Below, piece by piece: positions 24,028 through 33,990 of a DNA stretch of 64,000 nt (position 1 is its first letter; each line of letters starts with the position of its first letter). The DNA lies in NCBI RefSeq assembly GCF_024814375.1, contig NZ_JANUXX010000001.1, forward strand, positions 186,001 through 250,000. The letters are read 5' to 3'. The DNA is from Streptococcus sciuri. GTDB taxonomy: Bacteria; Bacillota; Bacilli; Lactobacillales; Streptococcaceae. Position numbers and translations under genes: made by a program. The notes beneath the pieces are model-generated. The model did no database searches. It was given only the letters and a program-made list of their open reading frames with translations, and had not been told where the DNA came from.

Positions 24028-24861
24028 ATGGCTTTCAAAAAATGGCTAGTAGGTTTTGTGATGTTTTTGGGTTTGGTATCGCTAATAGCGTGTTCTTCAA
24101 GTAGCAATACCAAAAAAGATAGATGGGATACTTATCAGTCAAAAAAAACAATCACCATTGGGTTTGACAATACCTTTGTTCCCATGGGATATAAGGACAA
24201 AAAAGGAAAAAATGTAGGTTTTGATATTGATTTAGCCAATGCTGTTTTCAAACAATATGGTATTCATGTTAAATGGCAACCAATTAACTGGGATTTGAAA
24301 GAAACAGAGTTAACTAATGGAAAAATTGATATGATTTGGAATGGTTACTCTGTGACAGATGAGCGCCTTAAAAAGGTGAGTTTTACTCTCCCTTATATGA
24401 AAAATGAACAAGTATTGGTCACTAAAAAATCATCTGGTATTACAAGTTTTGAGGGGATGAAAGGAAAAATACTTGGCGCACAATCTGGTTCGTCAGGATA
24501 CGCTGCTTTTAATGATCAGCCCAAGGTGCTTAAGAACCTTGTCAAAGGCAACGATGCAACACAATACGAGACATTTACGCAAGCTCTTATTGATCTAAAG
24601 AATGAACGTATTGATGGACTTTTGATTGATCGTGTTTACGCTAACTACTACCTCAAGCAAGAGGGAGAATTGGACAATTACAATATTATCACTGGTTCAT
24701 TTGAGAGTGAGAACTTTGCAGTAGGTGCACGCAAAGCAGATAAAATTTTAATCAAAAAAGTTAATGTTGCTCTACGGAAACTTTACCAATCAGGTGATTT
24801 TCAAAAAATTTCAGATAAATGGTTCGGCGAAAACGTTGCAACCGATGAGATAAAACGTTAA
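24028..24861 (+). CDS. Amino acid ABC transporter substrate-binding lipoprotein
   Basis: 277 aa. Lipoprotein signal peptide with lipobox LIAC (Cys22), then a bacterial solute-binding protein family 3 fold with ITIGFDNTFVPMGYKD and NGKIDMIWNGYSVTDERLKKV. Anchored outside the membrane, it delivers its amino acid to the permease. GGAGG lies before the ATG. Confidence 0.93.
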   Translation: MAFKKWLVGFVMFLGLVSLIACSSSSNTKKDRWDTYQSKKTITIGFDNTFVPMGYKDKKGKNVGFDIDLANAVFKQYGIHVKWQPINWDLKETELTNGKIDMIWNGYSVTDERLKKVSFTLPYMKNEQVLVTKKSSGITSFEGMKGKILGAQSGSSGYAAFNDQPKVLKNLVKGNDATQYETFTQALIDLKNERIDGLLIDRVYANYYLKQEGELDNYNIITGSFESENFAVGARKADKILIKKVNVALRKLYQSGDFQKISDKWFGENVATDEIKR

Positions 24862-24888
24862 AAAGCGAATGAATACTCGCTTTTTTGT
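24859..24888. terminator. Bidirectional terminator
   Basis: AAAAAGCGA, loop, TCGCTTTTTT between the converging ABC operon and mntE; A and T tracts on both sides allow use in either direction. Confidence 0.8.
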
Positions 24889-26081
24889 TATTTCTTAGGG
24901 GTAATCTGGTGAAAGATTAGAAACCATTTTTCATGTCGTCGCCAAAGACTAGCGTGATGCGCACCATCTAAAGCATAGGTAATGAGCTTTGTTTTTTGGC
25001 TAATAGATTGGATAGTAAAATCAGTAAAGTTGCAAGGATGAAAGATTTCTTTTTCAAAAAAATCCTCTCTGGTATGAAAATCACCTTTCTCATCAATCAT
25101 GATGAAATCTTGTGCAATATAATTTTTATAGTCTGGGATTTTGGAGAGAATTATTTTTTCATTGCGAAAAAGCTTGCGAGTCACATTACCAAAAATTTCA
25201 TCCTCAGGTATAGTGGCAGGTTCAACATGAATATCAATATCGTAGACAGAAAAGCGTTGGCTGAGCATCTTTTCGACTTGTTCAGTGATGGCGTGGCTCT
25301 CATATACAGAGAGATCAGGATTCATCTCAAGGACGATATCGAGATAAATATTACTACCGTAGTTTCTGCCACGTTGTGACTTGACAGCCGAGATTTTGGG
25401 AATTTCAAGGATAGCTTTTTCATAAGCTTTGAGTTGTTTCTCATCAAAACCATCAGATAAACTAAAAGCACTTTCTCTAAAAATATCATAGGCAGTTTTT
25501 AGGATAAAGCAAGTAATGATAATAGCCGCTAAGCGGTCGATAATGGTCAGATGTAGAGAAGCTGCTGCGATTGCGAGTGAAGTCCCTAGTGAGGTCACAG
25601 CATCCGAGAGATTATCCTTTGAAGCAGCAACTAGGGCGCTAGATTTTACTTTATGAGAAAGGTGCCTGTTATAAGCGTAGACGCCAAGCATAACAACTGC
25701 AGAAAATACTCCTACCCAAGCACCAAGTAAATCAACCTGCGTTTCTGTATGCTGTATCATCTTTTGGATCGTTTGAAAGAGTAGCTGAAAACCTACGACA
25801 AACATAATAAAAGACGTGCTAAGACTTGCTAAATCTTCAAATTTCCAGTGCCCAAATCGGTGGTCATTATCTGCTGGTTGACTAGCTAGATATAATCCAA
25901 TGAGAAGAGCAGTATTTCCCAAAATATCAGACAAGTTATTGAAACCATCAGCAACTAAAGATTCGGCGTTCATGGTATAACCTGCTATGAGTTTTGCGAT
26001 GGTCAAAGTCAGATAAGCTGTAATACTAACAATAGGGCCACGCATGGCCTTTTTTAAGTTTTGAATGGAATTTGTCGTCAT
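24888..26081 (-). CDS. mntE: Manganese efflux transporter MntE, CDF family
   Basis: 397 aa. Six membrane helices with metal-site motifs DGFNNLSD (helix 2) and DNLSD (helix 5), HRFGHWKFEDLASL between, and a cytoplasmic C-terminal domain (RGRNYGSNIYLDI...SVYDIDIHVEP) plus the extra tail (SISQKTKLITY) typical of streptococcal MntE. Exports Mn2+, balancing oxidative-stress protection. The Met at 26081 follows GGGAG; the upstream TTG at 26093 is not the start. Confidence 0.88.
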   Translation of the reverse strand: MTTNSIQNLKKAMRGPIVSITAYLTLTIAKLIAGYTMNAESLVADGFNNLSDILGNTALLIGLYLASQPADNDHRFGHWKFEDLASLSTSFIMFVVGFQLLFQTIQKMIQHTETQVDLLGAWVGVFSAVVMLGVYAYNRHLSHKVKSSALVAASKDNLSDAVTSLGTSLAIAAASLHLTIIDRLAAIIITCFILKTAYDIFRESAFSLSDGFDEKQLKAYEKAILEIPKISAVKSQRGRNYGSNIYLDIVLEMNPDLSVYESHAITEQVEKMLSQRFSVYDIDIHVEPATIPEDEIFGNVTRKLFRNEKIILSKIPDYKNYIAQDFIMIDEKGDFHTREDFFEKEIFHPCNFTDFTIQSISQKTKLITYALDGAHHASLWRRHEKWFLIFHQITPKK

Positions 26082-26111
26082 AAAATCTCCCAAATGTTTT
26101 GTTTTTCTATT

Positions 26112-27182
26112 TTAATCAAGAAGTTGAAAATCCATGATAACAGGCTCATGATCAGAGTATGCAAAGCCTGTTTTTTGGGTAGTAAAATGAGTAACTTTTA
26201 TATTTTTAGAAATAATAAAGCCATCTAGCATGACTGTGTACGTTTTACCTTTGATATAAGCAGTATTAGTATTTCTAGCACTATCGGCAAGGTGAGTACG
26301 TTCTTTTGGAGTCAAGTTATCCATAGCCAAGGAAAAATTATCTCCTAAACTAGAGCGTGGAAAAGGATGCGCCCAAGTGACAGTGCTTTTCTCTTTCTCT
26401 CTTGCTTTTAGATTGTGATTAAAATCGCCTCCGACAAGAACATAATTACCCTTATGCAACTCTTTATTCATATCAGTTTTTAACATAGAGAGTTGTGCTT
26501 TACGGATAGTGCCACTATTACCGTAAGCGGAGAGGTGAACATTGAACAGAACCAGATCTTTACCATTTTTGACAGGAATATGGTGAATAGCGTAGGCACG
26601 GTCAAGATCTAGATATTTGGAAAGACTTGTTGAGATGGGGAGAGAACGTCGAAAAGCGCTAATGATAGGATAGCGACTGTAAGTCGCAAGACCAGAAGTG
26701 TTTTTACCATGTGGTTGCGTCAGCGGATAAAAGAGAAAGCTAGAATGATAATTGATGGCAAAAGTGTGATCGTATTCCGATAATTGATTGGTGAGAAGGT
26801 TCGCCTCATTAACGTGATAAGAGCGTGTTCCATTTAAATCAACCTCTTGGAATAAAGCAAAGTCCACATTATCTTTTCTGATAGTTGTCGCTGCAGAACG
26901 AACAGCATACTGGACACTATTTTCACTCTTTGCCCAAGAGGATTTACCACCATCCATAAAAAAAGAAAAATCTGGCAAGTAAGCACCAAAGCCGATATTA
27001 TAAGTTGAGATACGGTAATTATGATGGGTTGTAAGAGAAGTTTTTGTTGCCTTTTTCATAACTGTAAGTGTTTTCTTATCTGGGATACGGCGGTAATCAA
27101 AAATCAAATAAGCCCCATAAGTTCCTACAAGCAGAAAGAAAAGGGTTAGCAGAACCAACAATATTTTCAATATCTTTTTCAT
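26112..27182 (-). CDS. Endonuclease/exonuclease/phosphatase-family membrane-anchored protein
   Basis: 356 aa. N-terminal membrane anchor (LKILLVLLTLFFLLVGTYGAY), then an EEP domain outside the membrane with FQEVDLNGTRSYH, NVHLSAYGN, GGDFNHNL and the terminal YSDHEPVIMDF. All metal and catalytic positions look intact. Substrate unknown: DNA, sphingomyelin-like lipid or phosphoester are possible in this superfamily. Start 27182 chosen for GAGGG; 30 bases downstream lies mntE, so co-transcription is likely. Confidence 0.85.
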   Translation of the reverse strand: MKKILKILLVLLTLFFLLVGTYGAYLIFDYRRIPDKKTLTVMKKATKTSLTTHHNYRISTYNIGFGAYLPDFSFFMDGGKSSWAKSENSVQYAVRSAATTIRKDNVDFALFQEVDLNGTRSYHVNEANLLTNQLSEYDHTFAINYHSSFLFYPLTQPHGKNTSGLATYSRYPIISAFRRSLPISTSLSKYLDLDRAYAIHHIPVKNGKDLVLFNVHLSAYGNSGTIRKAQLSMLKTDMNKELHKGNYVLVGGDFNHNLKAREKEKSTVTWAHPFPRSSLGDNFSLAMDNLTPKERTHLADSARNTNTAYIKGKTYTVMLDGFIISKNIKVTHFTTQKTGFAYSDHEPVIMDFQLLD

Positions 27183-27372
27183 CGTTGCCCTCACAATATC
27201 ATTTACTTATTAGTTTAGCATAAATAGATGCAAAAAGATATGACAGAAAAGGAAGAAAAACAGATAAAAAGATTTTACAACTATTTTACATGTTATGAAT
27301 GCTTTCTAAACAGGCTTGCGATATAGTAGTTTTGTTCATTAAAAATGATTTTATAGTATGAAAGGAACTAGT

Positions 27373-27492
27373 ATGCTCTTACATAAACAGGAACTTCAAA
27401 AAGCTTGTCTCATTCATCTGATTTTCCTCGCTAATAGTTTGTATGTGAAAATGATTGGTTTATTGGTAGCTTCCAGTTTAGTGTTGGAATAA
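27373..27492 (+). CDS. Short hydrophobic ORF, 39 aa
   Basis: ATG at 27373 follows AAAGGAA at seven bases. The peptide has a charged N-terminus (LLHKQELQK) and a hydrophobic remainder (LIHLIFLANSLYVKMIGLLV). Near a decayed bacteriocin gene it could be a regulatory peptide or a gene stub; not recognised. Confidence 0.3.
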   Translation: MLLHKQELQKACLIHLIFLANSLYVKMIGLLVASSLVLE

Positions 27493-27514
27493 AAAGTGTC
27501 AATCAAGACCTAAT

Positions 27515-27564
27515 TATGGCATTTTAGGCAAAACGTTAAAATGATAGAAAGCCTGTGCTATACT
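27515..27564 (+). promoter_or_regulatory. Probable regulated promoter of the bacteriocin remnant
   Basis: Extended -10 TGCTATACT at 27556-27564 without a good -35. GCATTTTAGG upstream resembles the imperfect repeats bound by ComE/BlpR-type response regulators. The match is loose. Confidence 0.35.
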
Positions 27565-27612
27565 TATCTTAAGAAATAGCTTAAGGTAAAAATCAAAAAG
27601 GAGAGAACAGTA

Positions 27613-27832
27613 ATGAATACTATTAAAAACTTTGAAAGTCTAAATATTGACGTATTAGCTACTGTTGAGGGTGGCGTTTGTAGACCTGTTTTATATGGAG
27701 CAAATGGATATGGTTGTCAAGATTAAGACTTATCAATGGCGTTATGTTGTTACCAAGGGAAATGTTCAAGCAACTGTTGACACAGTTGTTAAAGGCTGAA
27801 TAAATTATGGACCGTGGATTCCTCGTCCATAA
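27613..27832 (+). pseudogene. Decayed double-glycine class II bacteriocin gene
   Basis: The first frame encodes MNTIKNFESLNIDVLATVEGG, a double-glycine leader, then 16 residues to a TAA at 27724. The next frame continues TYQWRYVVTKGNVQATVDTV, VKG, a TGA where Trp is expected, and INYGPWIPRP before TAA at 27830, similar to the lactococcin A-like pattern. One frameshift and one nonsense change would explain this. As it stands only a 37-aa peptide (27613-27726) is made. Ribosome site AAAGGAGAG present. Confidence 0.6.
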
Positions 27833-27853
27833 TGATGTTAGTATAAAGGTTGA

Positions 27854-28075
27854 TCACTTATAAGGGTAATTTTACAAAAAGCTAAAAGCGATTTAGAAAA
27901 AAATAGTTCTTATTTTCCACGAATTGTAGCTGATTTGGAATTTTCCCTTCGTCCTTTAGCAATTAATCAAAAGTTATCAGATAGTGTAAAGTTGCTCTAT
28001 ATGACAATTACTAGTCATGAATTTAAGAATAAAGGACTTGGAATCGGTTTGATGAGTATTGGACAATGGTTGTGA
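27854..28075 (+). pseudogene. Bacteriocin immunity protein remnant (EntA_Immun type)
   Basis: The open frame from 27854 reads ILQKAKSDLEKNSSYFPRIV, then LEFSLRPLAINQKLSDS and NKGLGIGLMSIGQWL, like the C-terminal part of enterocin A-type immunity proteins. The N-terminal helix and start codon are missing. Lies right after the bacteriocin remnant, as in intact operons. Confidence 0.6.
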
Positions 28076-28187
28076 GTTTATTTTAGATAAAAGAGCTATT
28101 CTCATTTTGTTGAGTGCGAACTTTGTCGTTTTTTATTCCAATCTTATGAATTGCTTGACAATAACTTAAACGAATGGGATAGTAAGG

Positions 28188-28508
28188 CTAGTTAGTATCA
28201 TAAAGCGGAATGCAAATGTTTGAGACTATAGTAAGTCTTATTATATTAAAAGTTTCAAGCTGAGCTTGTTCAATAGTTGTGAAATGAGCATCATTGACAA
28301 GCTCTCTTTTGATGTCTTCTTTTCTTTTTAGATAATTCTCAAAATCATACTCTAGTATATTTATTGTGAATCTTGGTAGTATGAACGATAAATCCTTCTT
28401 TAGGTAATCCCTTCTCGCTTGGAAACATTTATATACAAGATTGAGACGTATTAATGAGAAAAGGTCGACAGTTAGAATATTTATACTTGTAGTGGCTTCC
28501 CTTAGCAA
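28188..28508 (-). CDS. Uncertain 106-aa ORF in the decayed region
   Basis: Reverse-strand ORF with protein-like helical composition (RRDYLKKDLSFILPRF, LKRKEDIKREL) but no recognised family and no clear ribosome site. May be a C-terminal fragment of an older gene. Confidence 0.2.
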   Translation of the reverse strand: MLREATTSINILTVDLFSLIRLNLVYKCFQARRDYLKKDLSFILPRFTINILEYDFENYLKRKEDIKRELVNDAHFTTIEQAQLETFNIIRLTIVSNICIPLYDTN

Positions 28509-28567
28509 AGAATCCTAACCTGACGAGGCTGTGTTCTGCCCCATTTATGCTATCTTTAGGAGAAGGT

Positions 28568-28660
28568 ATGATGTATCAGCGTTTAAGAGATTTGAGAGAA
28601 ATCATGTTCTGACTCAAAAACAAGTTGCCGCTCATCTCCTTTACGCATTCAGCGCGCGAG
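28568..28660 (+). pseudogene. XRE-type regulator start, frameshifted
   Basis: MMYQRLRDLRE follows TTAGGAGAAGG; one missing base then shifts the frame, and LTQKQVAAHL resumes in the next, as in helix-turn-helix XRE proteins. The remainder is scrambled, with an inverted repeat inside. Confidence 0.45.
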
Positions 28661-28670
28661 GAGATGAGCG
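28629..28670. repeat. Perfect 12-bp inverted repeat
   Basis: CGCTCATCTCCT (28629-28640) and AGGAGATGAGCG (28659-28670), with an 18-nt loop rich in GCGC. Not followed by a T tract, so not a terminator; may be a rearrangement scar. The following 28671-28851 holds no gene I can support. Confidence 0.6.
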
Positions 28671-28851
28671 GAAATCCGTCAGCTAATAGTAGAGTAGTCC
28701 TCTATTTGCCGTGATACAAATAAATGATAATGATACTTCTGCACGTTCAGGCTGCCAGCGTAAAGGACAGCGGGTGAAATTCCTATGATCGATTTCACTA
28801 GTCGAACCCACTTAGGAATAAACTGAATAGGAGCAGAATAAAATAATTGAT

Positions 28852-29085
28852 ATGATAATAAAATATGTCCCTGCTGAAAATAGTATTGCTGAATGAAGCG
28901 ATAAGAAAAGTGTTGTAAAACGTTGGGAAGGTCTCAATAAATATACATTAAATCGATGGATTGGAGAAATGAGGGAGACGAAACAATTTAGAGAATATAT
29001 TATTAATCCTACATATAAACTAGTTTTTATTAATTTAGAAGGATTCGAAGAATTTCTGAAATGGAAAGAACGTCGTTCAAAATAA
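28852..29085 (+). pseudogene. Excisionase/HTH-type mobile-element protein, nonsense-broken
   Basis: One frame from ATG 28852 reads KYVPAENSIAE, a TGA at 28894, then SVVKRWEGLNKYTLNRWIGE to FLKWKERRSK and TAA. This resembles small DNA-binding proteins that precede tyrosine integrases of integrative elements. The adjacent integrase remnant supports that. Confidence 0.5.
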
Positions 29086-29169
29086 AAAAATCGTGATATA
29101 ATAGAAGAAGGTTATTTATTAACACAGGTATATTTTTGATTTTCTTTTTAAAATAGAAAGAGGTCAAAT

Positions 29170-29690
29170 ATGTACTACAGAACTATCAAAACTAAAAAAG
29201 GAGAGAAGCTAAATTTCTAGAAATACATGAATTGTTAGCTTTTTTTGATTGCTTAAGTAGGAGACGAAACCCAAACTACTATGATTTAGCAATTGTTCTG
29301 CTCTTTTCTGGTCTAAGGATTGGAGAAGTTGCCTTTACAGAAGCTGATTTTAATCCAGAAACAGGAGTTGTTCGAATCGATAAAGCTTTACAATATCACG
29401 ACTTGAAAGTTGAAGAATTTCATTTTTCGGATTTAAAACATTGGTCATATCAATATTCTAAAGCAATAAATGATATAATTGAAAAGAATATTGATGAAAA
29501 AAGAATCGTGATGTCTTTAGACTATTTTAGACAAACTATTGGCGTTAAACAAACATACACGCCAAGACATATTACAGCCAATATCTTACCTAAATTAAAA
29601 AAAGATATTTTAAAGTATTATAAAGATTTTGATATAATATGCATTAGAGAAAGTAAACAGAAAGTTATTGGGTATGAGTTTGTTTGGTAA
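29170..29690 (+). pseudogene. Truncated tyrosine integrase
   Basis: The start MYYRTIKTKKGEKLNF stops at 29218 in its frame, and FLEIHELLAFFDCLSRRRNP, NYYDLAIVLLFSGLRIGE continues in another, with the R-box of the catalytic domain. After HDLKVEEFHF the sequence diverges: no HxxR or Tyr box is visible. The DNA-binding domain and the C-terminal catalytic part are deleted. Confidence 0.6.
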
Positions 29691-29781
29691 AAAAACAGAT
29701 ATTATGGTGAATTCTTGGTAAATCGCCGAAAAAAGCAGGTTTGAAACCTTCAAACTCTTGATACGAAAGGATTTATACGTA

Positions 29782-30633
29782 ATGGCTACTATTCAGTGGT
29801 TTCCAGGTCACATGTCGAAAGCTAGGCGGCAAGTGCAGGAAAATATTAAATTCGTGGATTTTGTAACGATTTTGGTGGACGCAAGGCTCCCCTTGTCTAG
29901 TCAAAATCCGATGTTGACTAAGATTGTGGGAGACAAGCCCAAGCTTTTAATTTTGAATAAAGCAGACTTGGCAGACCCTGTCTTGACCAAGGAGTGGAGG
30001 GAATGTTTTGAAAATCAAGGTATTCCGACCTTGACCATCAATTCCAAGGAGCAATCTACCGTCAAAAAAGTAACTGAGGCAGCCAAGAAATTAATGGCAG
30101 AAAAGATTGCCCGCCAGAAGGAGCGGGGGATCCAGATTGAAAGCTTGCGAACGATGATTATTGGTATTCCTAATGCAGGTAAATCAACTCTCATGAACCG
30201 TTTAGCAGGGAAAAAAATTGCTGTGGTTGGCAATAAACCGGGAGTGACAAAAGGACAGCAGTGGCTCAAGTCTAATAAGGATTTGGAAATTTTAGACACC
30301 CCAGGAATTCTTTGGCCCAAGTTTGAAGATGAAGTCGTTGCTTTAAAATTGGCTCTGACAGGTGCGATTAAGGATAACCTTCTACCTATGGATGAGGTGA
30401 CTATTTTTGGACTGAACTATTTCAAAAAGTACTATCCAGATAGGTTAAAAGAGCGCTTCAAGATGACTAATCTCGATGAAAGTACTCCTGAGATGATTAT
30501 GACACTCACTGAACAGTTTGGCTTTCATGATGATTATGGCCGCTTTTATGCACTTTTTGTCAAAGAAGTTCGTGATGGTAAGCTAGGACGTTATACTCTT
30601 GATATTCTAGGAGATTCAGATGGCAACTATTAA
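29782..30633 (+). CDS. rbgA: Ribosome biogenesis GTPase RbgA (YlqF)
   Basis: 283 aa with circularly permuted GTPase motifs: NKADL (G4) first, then G1 GIPNAGKST near residue 123 and G3 DTPG. Opens [16 protein letters not shown], the family hallmark, so ATG 29782 (GAAAGGA ten bases upstream) is the start, not 29758. Assists late 50S subunit assembly. Overlaps rnhB by 14 bases. Confidence 0.96.
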   Translation: MATIQWFPGHMSKARRQVQENIKFVDFVTILVDARLPLSSQNPMLTKIVGDKPKLLILNKADLADPVLTKEWRECFENQGIPTLTINSKEQSTVKKVTEAAKKLMAEKIARQKERGIQIESLRTMIIGIPNAGKSTLMNRLAGKKIAVVGNKPGVTKGQQWLKSNKDLEILDTPGILWPKFEDEVVALKLALTGAIKDNLLPMDEVTIFGLNYFKKYYPDRLKERFKMTNLDESTPEMIMTLTEQFGFHDDYGRFYALFVKEVRDGKLGRYTLDILGDSDGNY

Positions 30634-31396
30634 GGAGATAAAGGAACAATTATCACGCCTTACTAGCCTTGATGACCCTAGATGGCAGGAGTATTTACTT
30701 GATAGTCGTACTGGTGTCAAGACAGCGATTAGACAACGGCAAAAAGCTATTCAAAAGATGCTTCGTGAAGAAGAACGTTTGGAACAGATGTTGCGATATG
30801 AAAGGGGGCTTTATCAAGAGGGAAAAACACTCATTGCAGGTATTGACGAAGTGGGCAGAGGACCGCTTGCAGGTCCTGTTGTCGCAGCGGCAGTGATATT
30901 GCCCCAAAACTGCAAAATAGCCGGACTCAACGATTCTAAGAAAATTCCAAAGCGAAAACATCAAGCGCTTTATCAAACTATTTGTGATAAAGCTATTGGC
31001 ATTGGCATTGGCGTTAAAGACAATACAGCCATTGATACAGTTAATATCTATCAGGCGACTAAGCTCGCTATGCAAGAGGCCATCGATCAGATGAGAATAA
31101 CACCAGAACATCTGTTGATTGACGCTATGACGCTGGATAATAACATAGGACAGACATCTATTATCAAAGGAGATGCTAATTCTCTATCGATTGCAGCTGC
31201 TTCTATTGTTGCCAAGGTAACACGAGATGCCATAATGACCAATTATGATAAGCACTATCCAGGGTACGACTTTGCTCGTAACGCTGGATACGGTACAGCA
31301 TTGCACCTTGAAAGATTAAGAAAAATAGGCATCACCCCCATCCACCGTAAGACCTTTGAACCTATCAAATCTCTGTTGAGGGAGGAAAATTTATGA
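30620..31396 (+). CDS. rnhB: Ribonuclease HII
   Basis: 258 aa. RNase HII core with [19 protein letters not shown] (first catalytic Asp-Glu) and LLIDAMTL, following an N-terminal helical extension usual in Firmicutes. Removes ribonucleotides and RNA primers from DNA. Second gene of rbgA-rnhB; start overlaps the end of rbgA and its stop overlaps the next start. Confidence 0.96.
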   Translation: MATIKEIKEQLSRLTSLDDPRWQEYLLDSRTGVKTAIRQRQKAIQKMLREEERLEQMLRYERGLYQEGKTLIAGIDEVGRGPLAGPVVAAAVILPQNCKIAGLNDSKKIPKRKHQALYQTICDKAIGIGIGVKDNTAIDTVNIYQATKLAMQEAIDQMRITPEHLLIDAMTLDNNIGQTSIIKGDANSLSIAAASIVAKVTRDAIMTNYDKHYPGYDFARNAGYGTALHLERLRKIGITPIHRKTFEPIKSLLREENL

Positions 31397-32397
31397 TTAT
31401 CTTTGTCATAATGTTACTTACCTTTTTGATTAGCTATAAAATAGAAAGGCGTAATCTCTGGATTGGTGTTGCTTTTATAGGTCTTTTATTTGGCTTATTA
31501 TTCCTTTTATTATCTCTTTATTCCTTTGAAAATCATCCGATACTCTACATGATACTGGCTATTCTTGCCTTTCTGGTCTTTCTCCTCACCTTTTCTGGTC
31601 CACTCCTTTTCATCGTTGTATGTCTCTATAACGGTAGCAAGCTTCTTCGACGCGAGGGAATAAAGATGACTAATTTTCTATCGCTTGGACTTGGTCTTGG
31701 CATCTTGATTTATCTCTTTATCTTGCCCGTCATTATTACCAGTTTTCGATCGTCTGCTTTTATCCATATCCTATACGTTTATCTTGGAGGAATTGTCAGC
31801 TACCTCTTTTTGCAGGTCGCACTCTACACTCTAGCAAGTTTTTTAAATGTCATCAATATTGGAAAACGCCATCTTGATTATATTGTCGTATTAGGTGCTG
31901 GTTTGGTAGGCGAAGAAGTGACTCCGCTTTTAGCTAGTCGTTTGGACAAAGGTATTGCTCTCTTGAGAAAGCACTCTGACAGTCAATTAATCGTCTCTGG
32001 CGGACAAGGTCCAGATGAGGCTATCTCAGAAGCACAAGCCATGGCAAACTACGCTATACGACAAGGCGTTTCTAAGCAAAATATTATCCTAGAAAACCGT
32101 TCTAAAAACACCTATGAAAATATTTCCTTCTCACAAGAACTGATGGCAAAAAATAGTCAATTTGCATTAGTAACGAATTACTATCACGTCTTTAGAGCTC
32201 TGCTATTAGCCAAAAGCCAAGGTTTTAAATGTATCGGATATGGAGCTAAAAGTAAATTTTATTTCAGTTTAAACGCTTTTATTCGAGAGTTTATCGGCTA
32301 TATGGTGATGACCAAAAAGCGCCATATCATACTCATCAGCCTCTATACTCTCCTGTATATCAGCCTTATTATCATTGAAAATATAGGACAGCATTAA
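31393..32397 (+). CDS. YdcF/SanA-family (DUF218) membrane protein
   Basis: 334 aa. About five hydrophobic helices (1-165) then a DUF218 domain: [40 protein letters not shown] and [13 protein letters not shown]. The family is linked to cell-envelope carbohydrate handling. ATGA overlap with rnhB. Confidence 0.85.
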   Translation: MIIFVIMLLTFLISYKIERRNLWIGVAFIGLLFGLLFLLLSLYSFENHPILYMILAILAFLVFLLTFSGPLLFIVVCLYNGSKLLRREGIKMTNFLSLGLGLGILIYLFILPVIITSFRSSAFIHILYVYLGGIVSYLFLQVALYTLASFLNVINIGKRHLDYIVVLGAGLVGEEVTPLLASRLDKGIALLRKHSDSQLIVSGGQGPDEAISEAQAMANYAIRQGVSKQNIILENRSKNTYENISFSQELMAKNSQFALVTNYYHVFRALLLAKSQGFKCIGYGAKSKFYFSLNAFIREFIGYMVMTKKRHIILISLYTLLYISLIIIENIGQH

Positions 32398-32412
32398 AGG
32401 AGGAAAGATAGC

Positions 32413-32979
32413 ATGGTAAAAACAGAACGTGATAAGATGCTAGCTGGTCAGCTCTATGATGCTAGCGATACAGAATTAAAAAGGCAACGCCTAGAAACAA
32501 GACAGAAACTGATGACTTTTAATGTTGAACAAGATGAAAAGAAACGTTCAAATATGCTAAAAAATTTGTTCGGTACCACTGGTGAACACATTTTCATGGA
32601 GACTGGATTTGTCTGCGATTATGGTAATAACATTCATGTAGGGGAGAATTTTTACGCTAATTTTAATCAAACTTTCTTAGATGTTTGTGAGATTCGTATC
32701 GGTGATAATGCGATGATTGGTCCAAATTGTCAACTGCTAACGCCACTCCATCCATTAGATGCTAAAAAACGTATTTTAGGTTTGGAATATGGCGCTCCGA
32801 TTACTATTGGAAATAATGTTTGGTTAGCAAGTGGAGTAACTATCTTACCTGGTGTGACACTAGGTGATAACGTTGTTGTGGGAGCTAGCAGTGTTGTTAC
32901 CAAATCTTTTGGTGATAATGTTGTCTTAGCGGGTAATCCAGCTCGAATTATCAAATACCTAGAATTACCTAAAGTATAA
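32413..32979 (+). CDS. Sugar O-acetyltransferase (maltose acetyltransferase type)
   Basis: 188 aa left-handed beta-helix enzyme: N-terminal MAC domain (LAGQLYDASDTEL) and hexapeptide repeats with the catalytic His in LLTPLHPLDA. Transfers acetyl from acetyl-CoA to sugars. AAAGGAGG site; 15 bases after the preceding gene. Confidence 0.9.
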   Translation: MVKTERDKMLAGQLYDASDTELKRQRLETRQKLMTFNVEQDEKKRSNMLKNLFGTTGEHIFMETGFVCDYGNNIHVGENFYANFNQTFLDVCEIRIGDNAMIGPNCQLLTPLHPLDAKKRILGLEYGAPITIGNNVWLASGVTILPGVTLGDNVVVGASSVVTKSFGDNVVLAGNPARIIKYLELPKV

Positions 32980-33041
32980 GCCAATGGCTCATACTTTTTA
33001 TTTTGCTAGTAAAATACGGATAAACAGGTGGAGGTAATCAC

Positions 33042-33887
33042 ATGAACAATTTTGAATTATTTAAGTTAAAAAAAGCAGGTCTCACCAATCTAAATATCCT
33101 CAATATCCTTGATTATCAAGAACGTATCGGAAAGTCACTTAGTCTGCGTGATATGGCAGTGGTATCAAAATGTAAAAATCCTATTGCTTTCATGGAAAAC
33201 TATCACTCTCTTGATACGAAGTTGCTACGTGAACAGTTTAGCCAATTTCCTTCTTTTTCTATCTTAGACAAAGAATATCCTCTAGCTCTTAAAAAAATCT
33301 ATAATTCGCCTGTTTTGCTATTTTATAAAGGTAATCTTGAATTACTAAAAAAACCTAAAATAGCTGTAGTAGGTGCTAGAAAAGCAAGTGCAATCGGTGT
33401 CAAGTCTGTGCAAAAAATTATTCAAGAACTGAACAATCACTTCGTCATTGTTAGCGGTTTAGCACGTGGGATTGATACGAGTGCACATATGACAAGCATC
33501 AAAAATGGTGGTTCAACTATAGCCATTATCGGATGTGGTTTAGATGTCTACTATCCCAAAGAAAACCAAAAACTCCAAGACTATCTAGCTAAGAATCATC
33601 TCATCTTATCTGAATATGAATCAACAAGCCAACCTCTCAAATACCACTTTCCTGAGCGTAATCGTATCATCGCTGGGCTTTGTCAAGGCATTATCGTTTG
33701 TGAGGCACGTATTCGCTCAGGTAGTCTTATCACTTGTGAATGTGCACTTGAGGAAGGACGTGATGTTTTTGCTATTCCTGGTAATATCTTAGATGGTATT
33801 TCAGATGGTTGCCACCATCTCATTCAAGAAGGTGCAAAATGCATTACATCAGGCTCTGATGTTCTTTTAGAATATCCGTCAACTTAG
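33042..33887 (+). CDS. dprA: DNA processing protein DprA
   Basis: 281 aa Rossmann-fold protein with VGARKASAIGVKS, SGLARGIDTSAH, GCGLDVYYPKEN and FPERNRIIAGL. Loads RecA on incoming single strands during transformation, so the organism keeps a competence gene here. GGAGG before ATG. Confidence 0.95.
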   Translation: MNNFELFKLKKAGLTNLNILNILDYQERIGKSLSLRDMAVVSKCKNPIAFMENYHSLDTKLLREQFSQFPSFSILDKEYPLALKKIYNSPVLLFYKGNLELLKKPKIAVVGARKASAIGVKSVQKIIQELNNHFVIVSGLARGIDTSAHMTSIKNGGSTIAIIGCGLDVYYPKENQKLQDYLAKNHLILSEYESTSQPLKYHFPERNRIIAGLCQGIIVCEARIRSGSLITCECALEEGRDVFAIPGNILDGISDGCHHLIQEGAKCITSGSDVLLEYPST

Positions 33888-33919
33888 TGTTTTTCCTATA
33901 GCAACTAAAAAGTTTTTTA

Positions 33920-33948
33920 TTGACAGCTTAGTAAAAGTAAGATATGAT
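33920..33948 (+). promoter_or_regulatory. topA promoter
   Basis: TTGACA (33920) and TATGAT (33943) with a 17-bp spacer. A second TATAAT at 33981 lies too close to the ATG to serve an ordinary leader. Confidence 0.7.
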
Positions 33949-33990
33949 ACAGACAGTTTAAACAAATGAGAAAGTGTAATTATAATCTGT

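Noticed and set aside
24996-25379. Forward ORF opposite mntE
   Set aside because: Shadow of a well-supported reverse-strand gene, with no ribosome site.
33981-33986. TATAAT five bases before topA as its promoter
   Set aside because: Transcription would begin inside the start codon; the TTGACA-17-TATGAT promoter at 33920 is better.
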